Assembly (NCBI GenBank): GCA_964594865.1
Contig: CAZQMZ010000003.1
Coordinates: 27,244 to 91,243 of the forward strand
DNA: 64,000 nt
Source: Caccovivens sp964594865
Lineage (GTDB): Bacteria > Bacillota > Clostridia > Christensenellales > UBA1242
Direction: 5' to 3'
Positions 7,726 to 16,139 of the stretch are shown here, piece by piece; position 1 is the first letter of the stretch, and every line of letters begins with the position of its first letter. The notes beneath the pieces are model-generated. The model saw nothing but the letters and a program-made list of their open reading frames with translations, did not search any database and was not told the origin of the DNA. The translations under genes were made by a program, and so were the position numbers.

Positions 7726-9240
7726 TCATGCCGAATGTCTTGAAGAAATGGTTGTTTTACTCAAAAGTTCATAGTTGTGCGTCGAACCCGACAAGTTGAC
7801 ACGATAGAGATAATAATTTTCATCTGTTTCATCATCGTCGTCATCGTCATCTTCATCTTCAATTTCTTCAAGTTGTGCATAGAAATATAAATAAGTTCCG
7901 TCATAAGCACCAAGTTCAGCATCATAAATTGCTGTCATCGAAAGGATTGTGTTGCAAGTCACGTTGACTGCAGTGTTTGAAGTTTTGTTGAAAGCAGTTG
8001 AAAGGTCCGCTGAATAAATTCCCGTTGTTGTTGAGAAATAAATCTTTCTTCCGTCAATTGCAAGAAGGTTGAAATCAGAACCTGTCAGTTCGGTTGATGT
8101 TCCGTCCACATCCGCTGTGAGAGTGATCACACCCATTGCGCCATTTGAATTTTTGTATAAAAGATTTCCATCAGTGTTATAGAAAATGTAACCAACCGTC
8201 TTGTATGAAACATTCCCTGTGCTTGAAGTTGTTGCTGAAACGATCAAATTTATGCCACTTGCTTCACCACTATAGAAAAGGTTTCCAACAATTCCGCCTG
8301 ATGTCGTTTGGAAGTCGTTTGTTTTTCCTGACATATCAGCATAATATGTTGCAACGATGCTGTTGCTGTCGGTCTTGGTGTAGAACACAACGTCATTTTC
8401 GCGACCAATCAATTCAATTGTTTCACTGTAGCTTGAATAATATTCTTGTGCAGTTCCGCCAGATAATTCAATTCCCATGATTCTTGTTAAGGTTCTGCTT
8501 GAACCACTTTCTGTTGTTGAAGAAAGAGTGTAATAGATGATGCCGTTCCAATCAAGTGTGCTTCCAGCCTTGCTTTGTTGATATGTTTTTGAAATTGCAA
8601 TGCTTGTGACATCTTCAGCAATTGTTTCTGCTTTGTTTGTTGAAAGATTGATTTTGATCAAGTCTGTCCCTGCAAGCATAACGATGTAATACACCCCGTC
8701 CACTTTCAGCACTTCAATGTCTGTGATTTCACCCACGGTTGTGTAGAGTTTTGATTTGTTGTTGCCGTTCAAACTGCTTTTATATATGCAGGTATATGTG
8801 TAGTTATATGAATTTCCGTCCGAACTTGAAACCACTTGTCTGTTTGGTGTGGCATAATAGATTGTCTGCCCAAGCACAAACATGAAGTTGCCTTCATAAC
8901 CTGTCACTTCAGAAGAAACAGTTTCGACGTTTGCTGGAGAATAGTCCCCACTCGTTGCTCCCAAATCAGCATTTGTGTTGAGTCTTGCAAGATATGTTGT
9001 CTTTGCACTTGACTTATAATCGCTGTCTGATGAGAAGCTCGAAGCATCAACAACAGAGTTGGCGTAATAAAGATAGCCATCCACCATAACTGCGGAATTG
9101 CCGTAATACAAAATCTCGTTGCTGGAATTTGTTATATTTCCCACTGTTGCACAGCCAGCCAGCCCGCAAGAAAGGCAAAGGACACAAAGCGCAACGCAAC
9201 ATACAATTTTTATCCAATTTTTAAGCGCAATGTTTTTCAT
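7726..9240 (-). CDS. large secreted lipoprotein, beta-propeller-like
   Basis: A 504-residue protein with a lipoprotein signal: basic MKNIALKNWIK, a hydrophobic stretch, and lipobox LAGC at about residue 30. The mature part is rich in Ser, Thr, Asn and Tyr. It repeats a pattern of short strands such as GYLYYAN, QTIYYAT, GVYYIVM, GIIYYTL, RKIYFST and TYLYFYA at intervals of about 40-70 residues, which resembles DUF5050/beta-propeller surface lipoproteins of Firmicutes. Near the C-terminus is an acidic run (EIEDEDDDDDDDETDE). No catalytic motif is visible. A TTGGAG site precedes the ATG. It is divergent from lgt, whose product would lipidate it. Function unknown; an extracellular binding role is a guess. 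Confidence 0.75.
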   Translation of the reverse strand: MKNIALKNWIKIVCCVALCVLCLSCGLAGCATVGNITNSSNEILYYGNSAVMVDGYLYYANSVVDASSFSSDSDYKSSAKTTYLARLNTNADLGATSGDYSPANVETVSSEVTGYEGNFMFVLGQTIYYATPNRQVVSSSDGNSYNYTYTCIYKSSLNGNNKSKLYTTVGEITDIEVLKVDGVYYIVMLAGTDLIKINLSTNKAETIAEDVTSIAISKTYQQSKAGSTLDWNGIIYYTLSSTTESGSSRTLTRIMGIELSGGTAQEYYSSYSETIELIGRENDVVFYTKTDSNSIVATYYADMSGKTNDFQTTSGGIVGNLFYSGEASGINLIVSATTSSTGNVSYKTVGYIFYNTDGNLLYKNSNGAMGVITLTADVDGTSTELTGSDFNLLAIDGRKIYFSTTTGIYSADLSTAFNKTSNTAVNVTCNTILSMTAIYDAELGAYDGTYLYFYAQLEEIEDEDDDDDDDETDENYYLYRVNLSGSTHNYELLSKTTISSRHSA

Positions 9241-9332
9241 TCAATCTCCAAGTTTTTGATCTTTTTCAAGTTTACTGTAATATAATACAATATTATTTTC
9301 AAAAAAGTCAATAAATTTCTCAATTTCTCAAA

Positions 9333-9374
9333 ATTAATTTCAAAAATATCAGTATTAATTTCAAAAATATCAAT
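9333..9374. repeat. 21-bp tandem repeat, two copies
   Basis: The unit ATTAATTTCAAAAATATCAGT occurs at 9333-9353 and again at 9354-9374 with one change. It sits in the divergent region between the lipoprotein gene and lgt. Confidence 0.8.
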
Positions 9375-9442
9375 ATATAAAAACAAAAACGGCATTCTTC
9401 GACATAAAATTTTCTTTTTGAAGCGGTATTGAATGATTTTAT

Positions 9443-9472
9443 TTGACTTTAACTCGTCTTTTGAACTATAAT
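9443..9472 (+). promoter_or_regulatory. promoter giving leaderless lgt mRNA
   Basis: -35 TTGACT (9443-9448), 18-base spacer, -10 TATAAT (9467-9472), six bases (TTCGCT), then the ATG at 9479. No Shine-Dalgarno sequence fits. Confidence 0.75.
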
Positions 9473-9478
9473 TTCGCT

Positions 9479-10327
9479 ATGAGTCTTTCCATTCCAAAAG
9501 GTTTCAATATTGGAAATTTGCCAATCACTTTCTATGGAGTGATCAGTGCTTTTTGCTATCTTCTTGGTGTGATCATCACCATAATAAATGCCAAAAAACG
9601 CAGGTTTTCGACAGAAGACATAATCACACTTGCTTGTTATGTCATCCCGCTGTGCATCGTTGGCGCAAGGATTTATTATGTTCTTTTCAGTCTTGATTCA
9701 TACACAAATTTTTGGGAGATATTCAATCTCAGGGAAGGCGGACTTGCTTTCTATGGCGGTTTGATTGGTGGAACAATTGGTGTGGTGCTTTTTTGCGTCA
9801 TTCACAAGAAAAATTTTTTGGCTCTTGCGGACATTGTCGTTCCCGGACTTATCCTTGGGCAAGCGTTGGGACGTTGGGGAAATTTCTTCAATCAAGAAGC
9901 ATATGGCTATACTGTCACCGACCCTGATTGGCAATGGTTTCCATTTGCGGTGTTTATTGATGACGTCAAGAGTCATTCAGGATGCACATGTGTTGGCTGG
10001 CATTTGGCGACATTCTTCTATGAAAGCATTTGGAATCTTTGCGTCTTCATCGTCTTGATGTTTTTGCTATATCGCGTCGACTTCAAGAAAAACGGCATTA
10101 TTGGAGGGCTTTATCTCGTTCTCTATGGTGCCGGAAGAGTTTGGATTGAAGGTCTTCGCACAGACAGTTTATATTTGGGAAGCATTCGCGTTTCGCAACT
10201 GTTGAGCATTTTGTTCATCATCGCCGGGCTCACTTTGGTGATTTATCAGTCGGTGAAAAGATATCTTGAAAAAAGAAAAGAAAGTTTCAACATAATCATG
10301 AGAGTTTTGAAAAAGGATTTGAAATAG
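9479..10327 (+). CDS. lgt: prolipoprotein diacylglyceryl transferase
   Basis: A 282-residue integral membrane enzyme that moves diacylglycerol from phosphatidylglycerol to the lipobox cysteine of prolipoproteins. Lgt motifs are present in order: GARIYYVLF near residue 61, GGLAFYGGLIGG near 85, the signature GRWGNFFNQEAYG near 135 and WHLATFFYES near 178, with about seven membrane helices. The start at 9479 is set by the -10 box six bases upstream; the longer frame from 9443 starts at the -35 box. It is followed by a small membrane protein and a DivIVA-like gene in the same direction. Confidence 0.95.
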   Translation: MSLSIPKGFNIGNLPITFYGVISAFCYLLGVIITIINAKKRRFSTEDIITLACYVIPLCIVGARIYYVLFSLDSYTNFWEIFNLREGGLAFYGGLIGGTIGVVLFCVIHKKNFLALADIVVPGLILGQALGRWGNFFNQEAYGYTVTDPDWQWFPFAVFIDDVKSHSGCTCVGWHLATFFYESIWNLCVFIVLMFLLYRVDFKKNGIIGGLYLVLYGAGRVWIEGLRTDSLYLGSIRVSQLLSILFIIAGLTLVIYQSVKRYLEKRKESFNIIMRVLKKDLK

Positions 10328-10360
10328 TTTAAAATTTCATCTTTTCGGCATAATAAAAAC

Positions 10361-10855
10361 ATGAATGGACGTGTTTTTGGAATCAAAAAAAGCACCTTGC
10401 TCAACCTTTCGGCAATTTTTATATTTGTTGCCTTTGTGATATATCTTTTTCTTTCAATTTTTCTGTGGAAAAATGCTGAACTCTGGTTTTTCGGTTTCTG
10501 TCTTTTTGTTGGAAGTTATGAAATTGTCAAAAGTATGCTTTTCAAATTTGACAGTTGCGTTTATATTGGTTCTCTTCTTCTTTTCATCGGCATTTTTGGA
10601 TTTATCTTTTCTCACAATGTCGCCTACGCTCCATATTTCATTTCGCTTGCGTTTATCCTTGCATCGCTTGTCACATGTCTTTTGTGCGGACATAGATTTC
10701 ATTTGATTGTGGCATTTTCGATCTTTTTCGTGGGATTTTATTGCCTTTTATACACAATAAATTTGATAACCCTAACAATTTTGCTTGCATTTGTCCTTCC
10801 GTTTTTGCTATTATTTATATTGGAGATTATATGGATATGTTTTCACAAGAAATAA
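10361..10855 (+). CDS. unknown multi-pass membrane protein
   Basis: A 164-residue, very hydrophobic protein with about five or six membrane helices and almost no soluble loops; the start is basic (GIKKS) and the end is FHKK, which puts both short tails on the cytoplasmic side if the helix number is even. I recognise no family. A CATAAT box at 10349-10354 is six bases before the ATG, with only a weak -35, and there is no ribosome site, so it may be leaderless or served from the lgt transcript. Its last 25 bases overlap the next gene, which suggests coupled translation. Confidence 0.65.
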   Translation: MNGRVFGIKKSTLLNLSAIFIFVAFVIYLFLSIFLWKNAELWFFGFCLFVGSYEIVKSMLFKFDSCVYIGSLLLFIGIFGFIFSHNVAYAPYFISLAFILASLVTCLLCGHRFHLIVAFSIFFVGFYCLLYTINLITLTILLAFVLPFLLLFILEIIWICFHKK

Positions 10856-11460
10856 ATGGATACAATAAAAACGAAGTCGACAGCTATATTCAGCGACTCA
10901 AAGTCAGCTATGAAGCAAAATTGATGGAAGAAAAACTCAAAGCTCTTGACAGCGAAAAACGTATTCTGGACTTGAAGAACGAGCGCTCTGAAATCGAAAA
11001 CAAAGAAAAGAACATTCTCAATGCTTTGAGCGTGTTTGAAAAAGCGAAAAAATTTGAAGAAGAGGGCACAAAAAATCTTAATAAACTCATCATAGACAAA
11101 CTTGAATATTTGGTCAAGGAACTAAATTCGCATTTTCCACAACTCAAAAACGACAAAATTTTTGAAGACATAATGAGCGAATTTTCAAGTATTATGAAAA
11201 GTTATCGCCAAAATCTTGACAGGATGTCTGACATCACCCGCCCAATTTTTTCGGATAACGACAGCATGCGTATGCTTTTGAACAAGATGCAAGACTATAA
11301 AAAGGTTCAAGATTTTCCAAAAGAAGTGCATATCACCACAAAAAAGACTCTCCGTGATTTTCCAATCAGCGAAAGTGGTTTCAATTTTGAAGAAGCTCTT
11401 CATCCAAAAGAAGACTTGTCCGAAATCATGAAAGCATTTGATTTTTATAACGAAAACTAA
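10831..11460 (+). CDS. DivIVA-domain coiled-coil protein
   Basis: A 209-residue protein with the DivIVA N-terminal signature right at the start (FSQEINGYNKNEVDSYIQRL), the membrane-curvature binding segment of DivIVA/GpsB/SepIVA-type proteins, followed by a coiled coil over about residues 15-75 (charged KLMEEKLKALDSEKR type sequence). The C-terminal half is helical and not recognised. The start at 10831 has a TTGGAG site and lies inside the end of the upstream membrane protein gene. A role at the pole or septum is likely from the family; the partner may be the upstream membrane protein. Confidence 0.75.
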   Translation: MDMFSQEINGYNKNEVDSYIQRLKVSYEAKLMEEKLKALDSEKRILDLKNERSEIENKEKNILNALSVFEKAKKFEEEGTKNLNKLIIDKLEYLVKELNSHFPQLKNDKIFEDIMSEFSSIMKSYRQNLDRMSDITRPIFSDNDSMRMLLNKMQDYKKVQDFPKEVHITTKKTLRDFPISESGFNFEEALHPKEDLSEIMKAFDFYNEN

Positions 11461-11461
11461 A

Positions 11462-11488
11462 AAGAACCACTCTTCGTGGTTTTTTTTA
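11462..11488. terminator. bidirectional terminator
   Basis: AACCAC and GTGGTT arms at 11465-11470 and 11476-11481, followed by a T-run, between the convergent DivIVA-like gene and the permease gene. Confidence 0.8.
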
Positions 11489-11495
11489 ATTATTT

Positions 11496-12452
11496 TCACA
11501 TAAACAAACTGACAAGAAAACCGCTGACTATTCCAATTCCATATTGCAAAACGAGAATGCCTAAATTTTGAAGCGGATGTTTTCTGTTTTTTGTCCAAAG
11601 GATGATCAGTCCCACACCCGCACCTGCTGTCAAGCCTGCAAGCAGTGCTGGGAAGGAAAGTGTGCCAAAGAGAAAAAGTTCTGTCAAAAGCACAGAAGAT
11701 GCACAGTTTGGAATCAATCCAATCAACCCTGCAATGAGAATTTGAAAATATGGATTTGTTGTGAGAAGACTGCTCAAAACTTCCGTTCCGCAATAGTTGA
11801 CCACCAAATTGAGCACAAACGTTGCGACAAAGATATATATGGCAATGTTGAAAGTGTGATCAAACGCTTCTACAAAAATGTTGTTTCCACAGCAACTTCC
11901 ATGTTGATGTCCACAGTTGGCTTCGCACTCTGTTGAATGAATATGCCCGCATTCGTGCACATGAGAATGTTCATGCTCTTTGTTTTCTTCTTCAATCTCA
12001 TCGTGCTCATGTTCATGTTCTTCAATTTCAACAACAAATTCATGTTTTCGTCTTGGACGTATCACCAAATCAATGAGATATCCCCAAATGATTGCCAAGA
12101 CAAGTTTTATGCCAATAAGTTCAAGCATGCTCACCACACTTTCGACATTCGACAACATGATTGGAATGGCTTCATCCGAAGTGGCAATGAAAACCGCAAC
12201 AAGAGTGCCAAGCGAAACACGGCGTTGAGAATATAAATCAGAAATCACGGAAGAGAATCCACACTGAGGAACACATCCAAGAAGAGAAGCATAAAAAACA
12301 CTGAACTTACTGTTTTTTGAAAGAAACTTTGTGAATTTATGGCTGTGATCATGCGACAAAAATGCCACCAAAAGATAGGCAAGAAAAAGGATTGGAACGA
12401 CTTTCAAACAATCCACCACGGCATCATATAAACTTTCAACAAAAATCTCCAT
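11496..12452 (-). CDS. ArsP_2-type heavy metal/manganese efflux permease
   Basis: A 318-residue membrane protein of the putative ten-helix metal exporter family (ArsP_2). Two homologous halves each carry a family motif: GCVPQCGFSSV near residue 60 and GLIPNCASSVLL near 245. Between them is a cytosolic His/Cys/Glu-rich loop (about residues 140-195, with HEHEHDE, HEHSHVHECGHIH and CGHQHGSCCG) that could bind Zn, Cu, Ni or Mn. Start chosen at MEIFVESL because AAAGGGG precedes it; the frame extends 18 codons further upstream, across the promoter. It is divergent from a MarR regulator. The transported metal cannot be named from sequence. Confidence 0.8.
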   Translation of the reverse strand: MEIFVESLYDAVVDCLKVVPILFLAYLLVAFLSHDHSHKFTKFLSKNSKFSVFYASLLGCVPQCGFSSVISDLYSQRRVSLGTLVAVFIATSDEAIPIMLSNVESVVSMLELIGIKLVLAIIWGYLIDLVIRPRRKHEFVVEIEEHEHEHDEIEEENKEHEHSHVHECGHIHSTECEANCGHQHGSCCGNNIFVEAFDHTFNIAIYIFVATFVLNLVVNYCGTEVLSSLLTTNPYFQILIAGLIGLIPNCASSVLLTELFLFGTLSFPALLAGLTAGAGVGLIILWTKNRKHPLQNLGILVLQYGIGIVSGFLVSLFM

Positions 12453-12477
12453 ACTTGCCCCTTTCGCAGTCAAGTCC

Positions 12478-12529
12478 ATTGTATCACATACAAAGCTCTT
12501 TTTCAAATATATTTGAAAATTATTTCAAA
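12478..12529 (-). promoter_or_regulatory. permease promoter with overlapping palindromes
   Basis: On the minus strand: -35 TTGAAA (12501-12506), 17-base spacer, -10 TACAAT (12478-12483). The -35 lies in a perfect 18-bp palindrome TTTCAAATATATTTGAAA (12501-12518). A second dyad, TTTGAAA/TTTCAAA (12512-12529), overlaps its end. This looks like an operator for a dimeric repressor. Confidence 0.65.
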
Positions 12530-12573
12530 AATTACTCAAACTTTATAATATATATTTTCAAAAATAAACTTTA

Positions 12574-12607
12574 TTTTGTTGACTTATCAACAAAAATTTG
12601 ATATCAT
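12574..12607 (+). promoter_or_regulatory. marR-ABC promoter with operator dyad
   Basis: -35 TTGACT (12579-12584), 17-base spacer, -10 TATCAT (12602-12607). A perfect dyad with 9-bp arms, TTTTGTTGA (12574-12582) and TCAACAAAA (12587-12595), covers the -35 box. This is the usual place for MarR autorepression. Confidence 0.7.
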
Positions 12608-12628
12608 AGAGAGCAAAAGGAGAAACAA

Positions 12629-13030
12629 ATGCAAACTCAAGAAGAACAATATGATTTAAGCAAATTTTTTGTCATAAAGAAAATCTGCAACAAATATATA
12701 TGCGATGGCAAAAATGCCCCATTTGCAATCTTTGCAGAAGCAATTTTAAATCACAATTTCCGCACCCAACAGGAACTCACTCAATTTTTGGATTGTGACA
12801 AAGCTCACACAAGCAGAACGTTGCTTAAAATGCAAGCAAGCGGATTTGTCAAACCTTTTTCAAAAAATATAACCTTAACAGACAAAGGAAAAACGTTTGC
12901 ACTTGAAATACAACGAAAAAAAGTCGAACTGCAAAAAAAACTTATTCAAGACATATCAGAGCAAGATTTGAAAACCTTTATGAATGTGATTGAACAAATT
13001 GCAAACAACGCAAAAAATTTGATTGAATAA
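12629..13030 (+). CDS. MarR-family transcriptional regulator
   Basis: A 133-residue winged-helix protein of the MarR type. The helix-turn-helix falls at about residues 48-72 (TQQELTQFLDCDKAHTSRTLLKMQASGFV), the wing follows (NITLTDKGKTFAL), and helices at both ends would form the dimer. It has an AAAGGAG site and is 13 bases upstream of an ABC transporter gene, so it most likely represses its own operon through the dyad over its -35 box until an inducer, possibly a peptide, antibiotic or stress signal, is present. Confidence 0.87.
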   Translation: MQTQEEQYDLSKFFVIKKICNKYICDGKNAPFAIFAEAILNHNFRTQQELTQFLDCDKAHTSRTLLKMQASGFVKPFSKNITLTDKGKTFALEIQRKKVELQKKLIQDISEQDLKTFMNVIEQIANNAKNLIE

Positions 13031-13043
13031 ATAAGGAGAAAAT

Positions 13044-15170
13044 ATGGAAAAAGAACTTAAACTTATCAATGTCAACAAAAAATATAAATTGGCAGGAAAG
13101 CAAACTTTTCAAGCTCTATATGACATCAACATCGAATTTGAAAAAGGCGAACTTGTTTCAATTGTTGGTGAAAGCGGAAGCGGAAAATCGACCCTGATGA
13201 ACCTTATCGGCGGGCTTGACAGCGATTTCACCGGCGACATTATTGCTGGCGGAGAAAATTTGCGTAAACTTTCTGACAAACAGTTGGATAAATATCGCAA
13301 AAACAAGGTGGGCTTTGTCTTTCAGTCTTTCAATCTCATCTCACACCTTTCCATTTTAGATAACGTCACACTTTCGTTGACACTGTCGAATGTCAGCGAA
13401 AAACAAAAGGTGAAAAAAGCGACAGAGATTTTGAAACGCGTTGGACTTTCAACTCAATTAAAGAGAAAGCCAACCCAACTTTCTGGCGGACAAAAACAAC
13501 GTGTGGCAATCGCCCGCGCCCTGATCAACGACCCAGAAATCATCATTGCTGACGAACCAACAGGCTCGCTTGACAGCACCACTTCCATGCAAATTTTGGA
13601 AATTTTGAAAGAAATTGCAGACAGTGGCAAACTTGTCATCATGGTGACCCACTCTGAAAAAGTGGCATCCGTTTCTTCTCGTGTGGTGGAGATTTCGGAC
13701 GGAAGAATAATTTCGGACAAAATCAACGAAAAATATAAGAGAAAAAAGATTGCGCCTGCTGAAAAGCCAGCTGAAAAAGTTGAAGAGACTACCAAGAAAA
13801 AGAAAAAATCTGTCAACTATAAAGACCGTCAAACTCTCACTCTTTGGCAAGCCATACGTCTGTCGATGCACAACATGTGGGCAAGCAAAACAAAGAATTT
13901 TCTCATGGCATTTGGCGTGGCAATTGGCATTGGAAGTTTGATTTTGATGATGTGTTTTTCGTCAGGTATTACTGATTATATCACCAACACCTCAAACTCA
14001 TTCTCCGATCCAACAATCGTGACAATTTCAAAGAAAAACACTGAAGATAGCTCCTCAGGCTCTTTAATAAGTTCGCTGTTAGATTTCAGTTACACCCCAT
14101 TTGATGAAGATGAAAATGAGATTGAAACATTGATTGAAAATATAAATAACTATTTAGCTGAGCAATACGAAAGTGGAAAACTGAGTGAAAGTTTCACCGT
14201 GACCGAAGAAAACATTTCCAGAGGCGTGCAAATGTACACAATTTCCACAGGAGAAAACTCGAAAGCCTCCGTTACTAACACGGAAACAGATGAAAGTTTG
14301 AACATTTTCTGCATATACACCATCCCGCCTTATTACACCAGTGCAAATGTGGCAACTGGAGAAATGTGCACATCCGAAGGCGGAGTTATGTTCTCCAGCA
14401 AAATTCTCGAATTGTTTGAAAACGGAAGCATATATAACGACGACGGAAGTGCAAGAACTGTCAAGTTGTCATTAAGTCTCGACGAAACTGGTGGAACAAA
14501 CACATTACCTTACACACTTGAAGAAGAAGTGACAGGAATTATGGATATCTCCATTTTGTCGGGATATCTTGTGATGTATGTTGATTATGACTATTTGCAA
14601 GACATTTATGAAGGTTGGACCGGCACGACATTAAATCCAAACATCCTTTACATCCAAACATCAAGTGAAGAAATCACAAATGCCATAAACACATACATCG
14701 CCGCCCAAGAAGGATACACCGGCTCAATTGAAGATCAACTTTCGGGTGTGTTTTCAAGCATGTCATCCGTCATTGGCACATCACTGATTATCATTTCTTG
14801 CATTTCACTTATCGTTTCTGCAATGATGATTTTGGTTGTGCTTTATATGAGCGTCACTGAACGCACAAAAGAAATTGGCGTACTCAAATCAATCGGTGCA
14901 CGTCGAAAAGATATTCGCAGAATTTTCACATCCGAAAGTTTCTTGATTGGTCTTTTGAGTGGTATTGTTGGCATTGTGTTCAACCTGATCCTTACCGGCA
15001 TTGTCTATCTTGCACTCATCAACTTGATTGGCATCGCTCCGCTCACATATCGCTGGTGGTATTTTGCAGTTGCAATTGGAGTTTCAGTTGTGATCAGCAT
15101 GCTTTCTGGACTCTACCCTGCAAACAAAGCTTCCAAACTTGACCCTGTGGAAAGTTTGCGAAGAGAATGA
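13044..15170 (+). CDS. MacB-type ABC transporter, ATPase fused to FtsX-like permease
   Basis: A 708-residue fusion. Residues 1-225 are an ABC ATPase of the LolD/MacB group: Walker A GESGSGKST near 41, Q-loop VFQSFNL, signature LSGGQKQR near 145, Walker B IIIADEPTGSLD near 167. A basic linker (about 230-270, KRKKIAPAEKPAEKVEETTKKKKK) leads to one membrane helix, a large extracytoplasmic domain (about 315-565) rich in Ser and Thr, and three C-terminal helices with the FtsX motif TERTKEIGVLKSIGARRKDIR. Such proteins couple ATP hydrolysis to work on peptides or envelope substrates outside the membrane. AAGGAG site; second gene of the MarR operon, so defence against an envelope-active compound is a fair guess. 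Confidence 0.9.
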   Translation: MEKELKLINVNKKYKLAGKQTFQALYDINIEFEKGELVSIVGESGSGKSTLMNLIGGLDSDFTGDIIAGGENLRKLSDKQLDKYRKNKVGFVFQSFNLISHLSILDNVTLSLTLSNVSEKQKVKKATEILKRVGLSTQLKRKPTQLSGGQKQRVAIARALINDPEIIIADEPTGSLDSTTSMQILEILKEIADSGKLVIMVTHSEKVASVSSRVVEISDGRIISDKINEKYKRKKIAPAEKPAEKVEETTKKKKKSVNYKDRQTLTLWQAIRLSMHNMWASKTKNFLMAFGVAIGIGSLILMMCFSSGITDYITNTSNSFSDPTIVTISKKNTEDSSSGSLISSLLDFSYTPFDEDENEIETLIENINNYLAEQYESGKLSESFTVTEENISRGVQMYTISTGENSKASVTNTETDESLNIFCIYTIPPYYTSANVATGEMCTSEGGVMFSSKILELFENGSIYNDDGSARTVKLSLSLDETGGTNTLPYTLEEEVTGIMDISILSGYLVMYVDYDYLQDIYEGWTGTTLNPNILYIQTSSEEITNAINTYIAAQEGYTGSIEDQLSGVFSSMSSVIGTSLIIISCISLIVSAMMILVVLYMSVTERTKEIGVLKSIGARRKDIRRIFTSESFLIGLLSGIVGIVFNLILTGIVYLALINLIGIAPLTYRWWYFAVAIGVSVVISMLSGLYPANKASKLDPVESLRRE

Positions 15171-15201
15171 AATTGATAAATTGTGTTGAAAGAGAAAAAA
15201 T

Positions 15202-15861
15202 ATGATTAACATAAAAAAATTTTTGTTTGAACATGCCGATGAGAAGTATGCAGACTTCAATAAAAAATTCATCAAGTCTGCATACCAAATTGTCGGTGTG
15301 AGAATTCCAATTTTAAGAAAATTTGCCAAGGAAATTGAACCAGAATATATTGACTTGGAAGACAAATCGCTCACCCATGAAGAAATTTTGCTCTATGTCT
15401 ATTCCGCCGCAGAGAATTATAAGACAGAAGATGAACAGTTGGAATATTTGCAAAACATTCTGCCATATATCGACAATTGGTGCACCAGCGATTGCATTGA
15501 CACAGCATTAAAAAGTTTGACCGGAGAAAAATCTTATCAATTTTTCACAAATCTACTTTTTGATGAACGCGAATTCTATATTCGAGTTGGCATTGTTGGA
15601 CTTATGTTTTTCTTTTTGAAAACCGACAAACTTGATGAAATCTTGAAAAATTTGAAGAAAATCAAATCGCAAACATATTATGTCAAAATGGCAACTGCAT
15701 GGTTTTTTGCAGAACTTTCAACTTTCAATTTTTCACTTGCAAAAGAAGAAATTTCAAAAATTCAAGACAAATTCATTAGAAATAAATCCATTTCAAAGGC
15801 ATGCGAAAGTTTGAGATTGAACAAAGAAGAAAAAACTGAATTGATGAATTTAAAAAAATAA
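15202..15861 (+). CDS. AlkD-like DNA alkylation repair / HEAT-repeat protein
   Basis: A 219-residue all-helical protein of the AlkD family, HEAT-like DNA glycosylases that remove alkylated purines. Family features are YQIVGVRIPILRKFAKEI near residue 30, the DNWCTSD segment near 92, which aligns with the WDTCD-type active-site region, and TYYVKMATAWFFAEL near 155. Only a weak ribosome site (GAAAGAG) precedes the ATG, 31 bases after the ABC gene, so it may be read from the same transcript. Some members of this family have no glycosylase activity, so the activity is not certain. Confidence 0.82.
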   Translation: MINIKKFLFEHADEKYADFNKKFIKSAYQIVGVRIPILRKFAKEIEPEYIDLEDKSLTHEEILLYVYSAAENYKTEDEQLEYLQNILPYIDNWCTSDCIDTALKSLTGEKSYQFFTNLLFDEREFYIRVGIVGLMFFFLKTDKLDEILKNLKKIKSQTYYVKMATAWFFAELSTFNFSLAKEEISKIQDKFIRNKSISKACESLRLNKEEKTELMNLKK

Positions 15862-15898
15862 AATAAATTAAATAAAAATATAAAAAATAATAAAAAAG

Positions 15899-15928
15899 CA
15901 ATAAAAAATGATTTTTATTGTTTTTTTT
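15899..15928 (+). terminator. AT-rich terminator-like hairpin
   Basis: CAATAAAAA (15899-15907) and TTTTTATTG (15912-15920) pair perfectly and are followed by eight T. The stem is weak because it is nearly all A-T. Confidence 0.5.
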
Positions 15929-15967
15929 GAAATATTTTTTCGCTATACGTGTTGGAATTTTTCTCGA

Positions 15968-16139
15968 TTTTTAAATAATTTTTTATTTATTTTTCTTTTT
16001 TTTGATATTTTTTATTATTTTTTCTTAATTTTTCGACAATTTTTTTAATATTTTTTGCTAAATTTTTTACTTATTTTTTTTGCTAAAATTTTTTGCCGAC
16101 ATTTTTATGATTTTTTCGATAATTTTTAATTATTTTTTT
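15968..16139. other. phased T-tract array, probable intrinsically curved DNA
   Basis: Sixteen T-tracts of four to eight bases occur in this stretch. Their centres fall about 11 bp apart on average (individual steps mostly 10 to 12, extremes 7.5 and 14). Regular spacing near the helical repeat is the hallmark of sequence-directed bending. The array lies between the convergent alkD-like and ftsW genes and reaches the last codons of ftsW. I see no reading frame or RNA gene in it. Confidence 0.65.

Noticed and set aside
15862..16130. Replication origin or DnaA-box region, considered because of extreme AT content
   Set aside because: I see no DnaA boxes and no dnaA, dnaN or repeat-cluster genes nearby; phased T-tracts explain the composition better.
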